The notes under the pieces were generated by a model. The model saw only the letters and a list, made by a program, of their open reading frames with translations, was not told where the DNA came from and made no database searches. A DNA stretch of 64,000 bases, taken from Zantedeschia hybrid cultivar (lineage: Eukaryota > Streptophyta > Magnoliopsida > Alismatales > Araceae). A program made the position numbers and the translations under genes. Below, one piece after another: positions 13,401 through 25,100 of this stretch (its first letter is position 1; each line of letters opens with the position of its first letter). The stretch lies in the NCBI GenBank assembly GCA_030544215.1, contig JARZZO010000011.1, positions 4,078,001 to 4,142,000 on the forward strand, given 5' to 3'.

Positions 13401-16400
13401 TGATAGTAGCTATGATGGACAAACATGGCACATAAATTCTTGAACCAACACCTACATCGAGATGCACCAAACATCACACTACATGATCATCAAGAGCATA
13501 CCATACTAGATCAAAAGCATAGTATTGAGTGGCAAAGTCTAGGCATCGAGATCAAGAACATAACTCCAGTGTAGAAGACTGAGGAAGTCATGGCATCGTC
13601 CAGGAAGGTTGACGACGCTGCCTATGAACGAGAACACAACAATGGAGAAGATAGGTCACCGACGATGGACGAACGATGGCAGTATTATCCACACATGATG
13701 GACATAGGCAGCAGCGGGGCCAGTCGCCGTCGGTGCACGGACGCTACACTAGCGACAAGAACGATGCCCTGGCAACGACGACGGCGATTGATGGCAGGTC
13801 GGCAGAGAAGCGGCGCATTGGTGGCACACCAACCATGCAAATAGCATGCAAACAGAGTGAAACAGCAGAACAGGGCCACTACAGTGCATGCTACAGTACC
13901 ACGGTACTGTTCACGTGCACTGCTCACAATGAACAGTACCGCAAGTACTGTTCACCTGATACTGTTCACCCGGAACAACTGCAGGGGGGAGAGAGAGAAG
14001 GGCGGTGTGACAACAGGGATCGGAGTTAGGCTTTGATACCAAATTTAATGGGGGTAAAAGAGGAAGAAGGAGGGTAGGCAGACTACTGGCGTTGCATCGA
14101 CAGTTGGGAGGCCTTTGGCGTCACGCATAGGGCTTGGACGTACACCCGGCCTCGTCATAGGACAAATTCAACCCCGTCAAAGGGTCGTTTTCTTTATCGT
14201 AGAGAGAACACCAGAAAATAACTTAAATTCATACTAAAATTCATCCATAATTTGAAAAGAGTGTTACATCGCTATTTAAAGAGAAAACAAACCCTAAAGT
14301 TGACTCTAGACCAATACCCCCAACCTCATAAATAGTGCGAAAATCGCACAAAAAATTTAGAAGTAAACTATGCATCAAACAGGCTCTGAACTGTCTCCCA
14401 GCACAATGAAGCTGGAACGGCCCTTTCATGGCAATAAAAGCACTCCATCATAGTGCGTTGGTCCTGGACCCCCATCACAAATGTCTAGAGTCAGTATGTG
14501 AGAGCTATCTTTCGTTAAAAGAACCCTTCGTGTGAAGTTCCCACGGGTAAATCTCAAAGGTGTTAGGCAATGAGGGGTTGTAGGATGCATTTCTCAGGGC
14601 TTTAGGGTTTTTGCCTTTGGCATAGGGTTGTAAGTGACCTGGCCTCGTGTTTGGACTTCTGGGTTTGGGTTTCTTCTCTCTTTGTAATCATTCATTTTTA
14701 ATTTTACAATACATGAGATACCATCATTTTTCAGAAAAGAATGTTCTCCTTGCCACAGGTGCTCAAAAGAGACAGTTTGTTTATTCCTGTGTTTTATTAG
14801 AAGTAAAAAATCTGACGCACGGAAGCAAATTCAAAATAAAAGAAGGCAAACTGAAAAGTGCTTGTCAGCCTTACATCTTCAATTCTTCATATCCTTCATT
14901 GCTCCCTGATTGACATTTTAGTGTATCCTGGAACATAGTCCTCTACCACCTGCTAAGTGGCAATTTTTTTGTGGAGAAACTGATGTCACTTGAAACGAGG
15001 ATATTGCAATCAAAAGCTCAATTCGTGATCAAAATATCCACAGGTGCTGACCATTGCCAAACCATTAATTCAGTGTTTATGGGAACCCAAGCACTTCCAC
15101 TGGCATGCATTGAAACCCTTTCTTCTTCTTCAGGGGCATGCCTTTCAAAGCAGAAAAAAGGTTATGGACTGATTTTCAAATAAGCCTGTTCCCAAAATCA
15201 TAGCATGCAATCTGCTTGTCAAATCCCTCAACAACGGAATATGAGCTTAAACTTTGAGTAGATCCTCGATACTCCATCTCTTCTCTTTCCTCAGCATGCA
15301 ATATCTGTGAAGGGAGCATTTCTTTACACCAGCTAACAGCAATGGGTGTGTGCAAGAATTAAGCCTTCAACAAAGCCATGCAATGCCAATTTAGACATTC
15401 ATGGTTCTTATTTGATGAAGAAACAGACTTTGTGGGACCCAGATCTGCCTTATTAACCACCAAAGAAAGGTATAACTTTTGAGCCTATTCGTAAGTGAAG
15501 AAAAGAAGATCAGAAGAGCCTCAGAGATACTACAGCCTTATTCCACTGAAACTGATTATGTGAAACACATGCAATGAGAAATAAGGTCATGCAAATAGTC
15601 TACATCGGCAACCATCATGGAATTCTGAGTCGGATCAGCTCCCAGCATCGGCCAATCCCAATCTGATCCGATCCGGATTGGCCGATCCTGGTCGATATCG
15701 GCCGATCCAAGGAAAGAATAAAAAAAACTAAAAAATAAAATCATAAAAAAAAATCAGCCGGTTCCAGAATCAGTCGATTCAGATCTTGATCTGATCCAGA
15801 TCGGACGATTCAGTGGATTCCAGCCCGATCCGGGCGATCCAGACCGATTCCAGCCTATTTTCCTTTTACCCCTTGGAATCAGATCAGCTAGTGCCGATCC
15901 CAATCCGTATCAGCCTATTCTGATTTGGATTGGCCAATTCTGCATTCCATGGCAACCATACCACCGCTATGCTAAGTTGAGGCATGGGGTTGGATTTCCC
16001 CAGACATGAAAAAGAAAATTATGCCATAAAAATGACTCGAGTAAGGTTGAGGCAGTAGGTACAAGGAGGATTGAACAAAAGTCCACAAGTTTTTTAGAGT
16101 TCAAAAATTTGTGAGAACATAGCAGTACTCTTCATCCCTGTTCCAAGGGAGAATTTTAAGTTTTTAATGTGATCAACTTCACACGTTCAGATTTATAATC
16201 TAATTAACTGCTTGAGTAGATGGCACTGCCACCCAGACAAGGAAAGTAAAATATCTAGTAAGAAAGACACCAATTCTCAGAAGATGAGTCAAGCTAAGTT
16301 CAACGAGCAGAGTTCTCCCTTGAATTATCATCATCCAAAGCAGAGAAAGAGGCTCTAGTAAACTAAATGATCGCACGATCCCCACCAAGACAAATATTGT

Positions 16401-19400
16401 GGCATTAACAAGAATAAGGAGCAGGCCACAAGAATACCTTGTTGTGAGCAGCAGAGCCACCATATTGCAAAGCAAGCGTATCACCCATCGTCTCATAAAA
16501 TTTCATCAAATCATCAGCCAGAGGTGCATCCAGATGGATTTTTGGTACATCTGTCAAGTGCAGGGCATGAAGCTGATGTCCCAAAGCGGCTAAACCATAT
16601 GCATATTGAGCCACATTAGTGCGATCCAAGCAGTCTATGCAGTTTGTACGGAGGATGCCTTTCTGGAACATAGCTGGTGTCGTAAAATAATTTTTATTAT
16701 GCAAACTACTCTCTTCCTCGGATCTGTCTTCCGAGATATCCACACTTTCTGCACCATTGTGGTTAACATTCATATATGACCAGTCCTCCCCATCATCCCT
16801 CCTGTATCACATATATAAATAACATCCACAGTAAACCACCTTATGTCTAAGAATCCAGATATGTCATCACAAATGGACAAAAGGCAGCTGAGATGAGCAT
16901 GAGGAGTTATTATTCAAGACATATAGATGCGGTTAAAGTCAAGCATTTCAAAGGTCTTCAGGAGATTGTTACATGTACTTAACAAACTTTCAGGCAACAC
17001 ACCTCCACTAAGTACATTAAAATTGTCTAACAAATTGCCAAAGAACAGACTACAAAAGAAACCATTAGCGGATAACGAATAGACCTTATGCTAAGAGACA
17101 AACATAGAATTACCAACCCACTGATCCCCAAGAAGTATTTTATTCCTACTTTTCATCCATCTACAAGCCACGAATTATCGCAAATCAATTGGCTTCCTAG
17201 CATTTTTTTTAGTTTCTAAAGACCATGACAAGATTTGACATTTATCTATAAAAATCTTGCATCTTTTCTCTCAAAGTTGAAGAACTTGCAGGTCAAAGAA
17301 TCTACAAAGTAGGTCTGGTTACTTTGAAAATTGATGAACTTGTAAGATGGAGAACTAATGGCAATTTAAAGATGCAGAAGTAATAGGACTCTAATTTAGC
17401 ACATGCAATGCTTTATTGTTTGTAGGAGTACCTAGTCTAAACACTTGCACAGCTTTTAACCTTGTATGACAGTCAGCCATTTCCCTTGCGTACGCCTAAG
17501 CAGCGCCTAGGCATAAAGGCGCATTTTGCGTAGCTAGGCGCTTGAGCGCTTTCATGGACCCAAGAAAGGCGGGCCAGGCATCCGCTTAAGAGGCTCAAGT
17601 GGCCCTCCCAGGGCACCTGGGCGCCTAGCGGGCACCTGGACCCGGTCCGGTCGGGCCCATTAAAAACTAAAAACCCAGCCCGATTAGTCCCCCCCTCCCC
17701 ACCCAACCTGTTTCGCACAAAACCCAACCCCCAACACCCCGTGTCCCCTTCCCTCCCTCCCCGCCCCAGCTGCTAGGGTTGCGTTCCCCTCAGCCGCCGC
17801 TGCGATCCCCAGCCACTGCCTTCGCAGTTGCTGGCACCATCACCCCCTTTCCCACTCCCATAGCCAATGGTGCTGGGGTTCATGGTTCGCTGCTGCTGTC
17901 GCTCTCACCGGCTACCGCCGGTGCCGCCTTTGCCGATCACCATTGTCATCGCTCTCTCTCTCTCTCTCTCTCCCATTGACCCCCCTTGAGCGTTGCTGCC
18001 ACCATCTCCTCTGAGTACCGTTGGTGCCGCTCAGGACAACGGCTACGATAGTACTCTAACTCCCTCTTGCTCTCCCCTCTCGCTTATGTGCTTACGTTCT
18101 CGTACCAAGGAGGAACATGACGACTATTTGCTTCATCAACCTGCAACAGGAGGGCAGCGAGCAGTGCAAAGTTGTCCAGCAGATGCAACAGTGCTCTAGG
18201 ACATGGCATAGGTAAGTTTTAATTTTTGTTTTTGTTCTTCAAATGGTCTGGATAGATTTTCTTTCCCTCAATCTTCTTTTCTTTTCTTTTCTTTTTTTTG
18301 GAGCAACCTTCCTGTGTATCTGGTGGTTGTGGTTGAGTTTGGGGACACATGTTGTGCTGGCCTGGTCGGTGGATGGTGGCTGCCGTGGGGGTTGGGGAAG
18401 GATGGTGCATGGCTGGGTTGGGTGGGTGCCTGGGTGGATAGTTGCGGTGGCTGTCATGGGGGAGGTGTGTGTGCGTTGTGCATGTGAACAGTGGGTTGGC
18501 TGGGTTGGGAGTGGATGGCTGCAGTGGGAACAGTGGGTTGGGAGGGGGGTGTTTGGTCACCCAGCTTGCCGCCTAGGTGCTGCTCAAGTGGGCGCCTAGG
18601 CGCTCAGGCTCCCCAAGGACGCCTTGGGTCGCCTTGTCACCTTGACAACTATGACATGTGCTTCAAAACAGGGTACTTGGTTGGTCTGTGACTTGGCCAG
18701 TCTTGGTCGGCATTCTGGGATGGATTGCAGGAGAGAATATGTTAGGTTGAGAACCAAGGCCATTGGCGTACTTCTCATGAGGATAATGACAAATCAATCT
18801 CAATATGCTTGGTAAGCTCAAGGAGCTTATTGCCAGCAATCTGAGCTTTGGAATAACAGTCCGAGCTTCAAAGTGGAAAGAGGTAGTAGGGACATGAACA
18901 ACTATGCCACAAGGAAGACAAATAGCTACACTCAGATCCCCATCAGATTGGAAAAAAAAAACATCTCACTTTTTCTCCATGGATGCTTGCCACTGCCTAA
19001 AGAAAGAAAACATCCCCAGAATGGGATAACAACAAAGAACAAATCAAATACCAATCACTTGAGCTACTCCATGAAAAGAACTCAGAAAACACATGGCCCA
19101 GACTGCTTACATTTTTCTTTTAGCCATCGGCCTCATTACCTTCACCATCATGTCTTCTCCCATCAACATGGATTCTCTTAAGGACTCAAGCCACGAAGAA
19201 CTGGAATAGTTTTCCAATAGCTGCTAACACGACGATGCCAACCTCCATTCATTTTAATGCATCCTGACAAGTGTCACTCATTGGCTAACAGTTGTATTGG
19301 GAAAAATCATGCATTCCAACATAAAATTGCCAATTTCCCTCCTTATGTAGAGACACTCTCCTGGGAAATCCTTCAAATATTTCTCCACCCCCTAGCTAAG

Positions 19401-22108
19401 AATAGGAAAACAAGAAGATTATCCACTGACTACTCTCCTCTCCAAAGTTACTTTGACCAGGAATTTTTGGCACCCTGACATTAGGCGAGACAGACAGTTG
19501 GAAAAATCCGCAACTAAAAATGTTTATTGGGTCGATTCAACATCAAGTTGGCATAATCCTTACAAATGATGATACTGATCCTCAGAAATGTCAGCTAATT
19601 GCAACAGAGAACCACCTTAAAGGTTGTTCGAGGTACCTATACCCATTACTACTTGCTGGCAATTACACCAAGCATGAAAATAGTTTTCTGCCTCAATTGT
19701 ATGAACATATGATCTAAGTCCCTCAGTTCGACAAAATTGTTAGCAGTACTATATCACCATAATGTATATTCCAATAAGGTTGAAAATGTTATGTAAATTA
19801 AAGTGTAAGAGCCAAAATACTTACACGAGGACTGGCCATTTCATAACACCATCTATTCTCAATGATGGTTTCACTTGGCAACAAAAGAAACCTGTTAAAT
19901 TCAAGGCATATGCTGCTACTCCACTTAAGAATGCCAACACATTTGTAGCTTTGCTGAAGAAAAGAGGTGAAGTTAGAACTATTTTTTCTCAACATCACAT
20001 GATTCCAAGGGAATATTCATTGATGACATAAATATACAAGAAGTCATAGTAAGGAGAAATACCTTCTGGAATGTTTATGAAGATCCCAATGCAAGAATCT
20101 CAAGTGATTTTCCTCTGATGAATTTTTATTGATAAAATCAATTGCATTAGCAAATTCTGCACGGAGTATAGACTCCCGAGGTTTCTTCTCATTTGTCTAT
20201 GTTAAATGAACCATGAAGGTGTAGGGGGCAGAGGAAGCAATTGTTAGAATCTCCATAAATAAAAAAAGGAAAAAGAACCAAAAAAAAAATCTATGATAGT
20301 GATAAAGATCAAACATTTTAAAGGATCAATAGATCCCTATCACCTCAGCCAACAGTAGAAGATAATGTAATAATCTGATGATCTTCCAGTACTAAGCAAC
20401 AATAAACTACCTTGATCAAATTTAAAATAATTATTGGGTTCCCATATCTCTTCACAAGATTCTCGAAGTGAAGTTGAGTAGCTTCGTAGTTTTGGTCCTT
20501 TCTGTGCACTGAAAGTTTGGGAAAAGAAGCATCAGAAGTAGAACAACATGCAAATATGGTGTGTGTTGGGAAAAGAAGCATCACAAGTAGAACAACATGC
20601 AAATATGGTGTGTGAACACAGGGACCATAGAAACTTACAAACTATATCAGGCTTAAGATTCAACCGTGAAGTTTCCTGTGACCAGAAAAGTGGTATGGAA
20701 CCCCGATTCTGAACAATGGAGCTTATCTGGCTTGGATGCCCCTCAGATACTTCTTCAAACACTATTTGTTCTGTCTCAACATCATTGGCAACTTTACCAT
20801 TATCATTGACACCACGCTTTAAATACCTGACATAGAGGAATCCATGTGGTAAATAAGAAGCCATCTCAATGTGGAGGTCAAGCAGGTAAAAAGAAAGGAT
20901 ATTTTTACATTTAGGTCCCAATAATCTTTGCTAATTTCAGATATATCCCTGCCTTTTTCATATTTCCTAAACACTGCCTACAATCTGCTAATGTTCAAAA
21001 ATAAATCCCCGCAGTTAGAGGACATTTGGAAAAAGCATCAAATAAGGAATATTCCATTTACATCCATTTGCAAAGGGACATAAAGACAAAAATGCCCTTC
21101 ACTGACCCCCCCCCTCTATCTCTCTTCGTGCAAATGGGAAGTGCAGAAGATTGTTGGCTACTGAGATCGCAGCAGCACTGAAGGGAGCAGTCAAAGGGCT
21201 CGCAGGATCCGGAGGGCCCTTTCCTCGACCACCACTGCCGCCTCCATCTCCGCCCTGCGCGAGGCCACCCAGGAGCATGAAGCATGGTGAGGAGCCGCTT
21301 CCCTGCCTCAATGTCTGCGTCGAACCCCAACATCTCAATCTGACAGTAGAAGGAGATGGAGAAGGAGGGGTTCCTGAGGTCTCTCTCTCTCTCTCTCTCT
21401 CTGAGCTGGCGAGGGTGGTGACGGTAAGGGCTCGGCAGTCCGGTGCGCAGTGGTGGACGTCGGTCACAAGGTGGTCCACAGCGCCATCGGCAACGAGGCC
21501 AACCTTGGTATCCTCCTCACTAAGGCTAGGTCCAGGGTCTCTCTCTCTCCCCCTGCGATCACCAGCTGCCCGGCAGCACCAAAGAAGAGGAGACGAGTGG
21601 AGAAGGTCACTTGCAAATGGAGGCCATCGGAGCTGGAATTGTTCCATGTGAATGCAAAATTCCAGTGGCAACTATTCCGGCCTGTCAGATCTGCAGATCC
21701 TACGATATCTACCACCATCTCTGATGAAGAAGAAGTAGAAGCGTTCTTGTCCTGGATCCTAGACAAAGAATGAGAGAATCCTCTCTCTCTCTCTCTCTGA
21801 AAAAGAGCTATGGGGTTCCTCGGCCGCAGCTTCTTGCTGACCTTAGCATCGGATCACTTGTCATCTCTCTCACCTCCCTATCAGTTTGCCCGATCCACAC
21901 TACCACAGGACTTCCTCACCAGTTCGCACTCCGCCACACCCTTAAACACTTCCAGCTTCTCCCCCAGCTCCATGGGATATACAATACCACAAGGGAGACA
22001 ACTTGGCAATGCTCGAAGGACCTACTGCCAAGCCTTGCAGACGCTGACTAAGGAGAAGACATCTACAATGCCCAAAGAAGGAGCGACCAATTTTACGTCC
22101 AGCTGTGA

Positions 22109-22148
<40 letters not shown>

Positions 22149-25100
22149 GCCCATGATTGGATGGCAGTTCATCCGAGGTGACCTTGTCTTCCATCACCCC
22201 CTGTTGATGCTGGAGATGAAAGGGGTTTGTCCTCGTTTAATATTTTGAATTAAAACAATAAGGGCAAATGGGTATTTTTACATCTCTTAACTAGAGTTAA
22301 GCTTGTGTTGAGTTGTTGTCAAAAAAGTAACGGCAAGCACTTATTTTAGAATCGGAGCTAATTCTAGGGACTTATTTCGAAATATTAAGATCACAAGGAT
22401 ATATCTGAAATTAGCAAAGATTATAGGGACCTAAATGTAAAAATCCCAAGAAGGGATGGGACAACAATCAAGAACCAAGAAATTTTCTATGAGTGATTAA
22501 TCTAACCTGGTGCCAGCATAATAACGTGAGCGCCTGGCGATGAGAGTCAACCTAAAATCCTTTCCAGATATTGAAAGCTTCGCCTAGATCCATACACGTT
22601 ACCACAACATAAAAATGTAAAAAATTGGGGATAAAGGGAAAACTTATCAAAAAGCTTTCTCTTGCATAAAAAGATTACCGGGAAATCCTAACTTAGTCAA
22701 AACTAATTTAGAAAGACTTAAAGCAAAATGATGCATCATTAAAAGAAGAAAAAAACATAACATTATGACATTGAAAAACAACGCTTCTATGCAATGCATT
22801 ATCTTCACAATGTTAGCACACCAAGTTCAAGTGCATTGTGAAGGTAATGCAGAATCCAAAAAATAATGAATATATCAGACCTAACACAAGTTCTGACAGG
22901 GTATAGATGGCATTGAGGGAAGGAATCGCCGGCTCCTTGGGCCTATGGAGGTGGCCTCATGATTTTGTTCTTTGACTAGGAAAAGGGCCCTTGTTGGAAG
23001 GAAGGTGTGAGACCTTCTTTATAAACACAAGGTTGCCTTCTCAATAACCGATGTTAGATGAAAACTCCCATTTTATGCCTCAACACATTCCCCTAAGAAG
23101 GAAAACATGTGTGCACTGGCTGGGGTTACCAAAGACGACATCAATGTTGAGGGAAGGATCCACGGGCTCTTCCAACAAGGTATTGTTCACTTTGGCCCAT
23201 GGAGGTGGCCTCATAATTTTATCCTTTTTCTAAGAAATGGCCTTTGTTGGGAGGAAAGCAGGAGACCTTCTTTATAAGCACAAGGTTGCCTTCTCAATAA
23301 TTGATGTTGGATGAAAGCCCCCATTTTATGCCTTAATACGGCTGGGAGAACAGAAGAAAGATTGACCTTTCTGTGAACCTAGACGACAAAAACAAGGGTC
23401 ACAAGCCTAAAAGAAATATTGGTAGATAAATGTATTTATTGAATAAGGGACTAGGAAATGCAATTGAATAATACTGAATGAAGTCTTACAAGCAGTGATG
23501 ATCTGACAAAGAAAACAAGTAAAAAGAAAATTCAGAATAGTAATTTTTTTTTTCATTTATTGAGAGTCTAAACCTATTTAACAACTGCAAATTTTTTACT
23601 GTAAGATGATAAAGCTTCAGCATCTTCAAGCTCACAATAGAAGATGAAGTTTATGAAACCCATTACCTGCTTAAAGAAACCATATACCAGTGCAACCGTC
23701 CAGAGAGTATTTTTCAGCTGATTCCGTAATCCACGTGTAAGGAATTCATTCCAGACAAACATAGAGTCGTACACAACTTGCCCACTCTGACTATCACACA
23801 AGTTCTTTTGAAGGCTACGCATAACATGGTATGAATAGCTGAAGAAGAAGTCCTTTGTAAGATCCACAGTACATAGGAGCTTCTTATATCTAGGCGATCA
23901 TTGACAAAAGAAAAAAAGAAAGAAATGAAATTAGAATTCCAAGTTCAAGGAAATGTATCAAAGGGATAGCTGAAACTGCAAAAGTATGAGGCAACAATGA
24001 AAACAACCATCAACAAGGAAATCTGAACTTGATAACTATAGCATCCTTTTTTATATGACTCAAAGACGGTATAATGCTGCTAGAACTGTGTGAACCGACT
24101 CATTAAAAAACTGAAGTGGTGTGTATGCTTCATGAAACTGTAAGTCAATGTGAACGTTAACATTGCAGCTGACAGATAAACCTGAAATGGGCAGCTCAAT
24201 ACTTATCACACTTCTTTCTTAGTTTTGGATGGTTAAACAAAAGTAGAGAAGCAAAAACTCATTTTGCACATACCACAGCTTCAGTACATAAATAGCAAGT
24301 GCCATTGACATTGTACATTTATGAGCAGAATGAAAAAAAAAATACCTGTTTTCAATCCTAGAATTAGCCGCATCTGGCCACACAGTCGAATTTGGAAGAG
24401 TAATCATTTCACTCTTGGTGATGGCATATACTGAATGACCACAAATGTCCCCAATCTGTTTCCTTTTTGTGATAAGTAGCATGTAGTAGGGTCCCAAGAA
24501 CTTGATGAACCCTGTGATGATTGTCACAAAATTTTGCATGAAATAAGCAACAACAATGCAATATTTTCACGTGGCAACAGCAACTCAAACTCTACATACC
24601 AACAATCCCATAACAGTTGGTGACAAATCTAAGCCCACCAGTTGACCTATTCCCTTCATGAATCCGGTTCAAGAGATCATGACATTCACTTTCAGAATAC
24701 GTGGAGGAATCCTCACGAACATTCAGCTCGCAAGGCTCCAGTCTGTCAATCTTTAGCACTTTCCATAATGTCTTCCTCTTGTCCCTTCCCACCATGTAAA
24801 AATTCTGCAACAATGCAGTAGGTGGGTAAGCCAAAGTAATCAATGTACTAGCCGAAGCAGAGAAAAGATATGCGACACCCATCTGCATCATATACCCTAG
24901 CAACAGAACCTTAGGCACTCAGCCTGCTGAAGCCTAACAAGGCACTCTAAGCAAGCCAGAAAAGAACAAGGAGGGTCGGAGACATTGAACATAAGCAGAA
25001 GGGACTAAAGAAACATATAAAAAGGTGCAAAAGGGAGGAGATCATCAAAGAACTCTTGGTTCCACTCCAGCTGTAGAAATTTGAGCGCATCAGCACAAAT

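Larger units (their letters stand above)
12120..14477 (-). mobile_element. LTR retrotransposon B, non-autonomous, same family as A
   Basis: Bounded by the perfect 5-bp TSD CAAAT (12115-12119 and 14478-14482). The 3' LTR is 12120-13346, about 504 bp once two MITEs are removed. The 5' LTR is 14046-14477. The minus-strand primer-binding site TGGTATCAAAGCC beside the 5' LTR differs by one base from the initiator-Met site, and a purine tract AAAGGAGAA abuts the 3' LTR. The interior is only about 700 bp (13347-14045) and non-coding. It shares LTR motifs with element A but is clearly diverged. Confidence 0.9.
20899..22446. mobile_element. Pack-MULE-like element in SAC intron 5
   Basis: Long terminal inverted repeats of about 57 bp: both ends read TTTTTACATTTAGGTCCC, then ATAATCTTTGCTAATTTCAG and ATATATCC, with few mismatches. 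The flanking 9-mers AAAGAAAGG and CAAGAAGGG are an imperfect 9-bp TSD, as expected for Mutator-like insertion. The 1.5-kb interior is GC-rich, unlike the AT-rich intron, and looks captured from genes rather than encoding a transposase. Confidence 0.8.

Noticed and set aside
5690..14477. Searched for gag, protease, reverse transcriptase or integrase in LTR elements A and B
   Set aside because: No such motifs were seen in the interiors, so they are called non-autonomous and not protein-coding.
21099..21671. 190-codon minus-strand ORF in the MULE-like element
   Set aside because: It overlaps the opposite-strand frame with SMR-like motifs, contains (Arg-Glu)n from a CT/GA microsatellite, and has no domain, so it is a shadow of GC-rich DNA.
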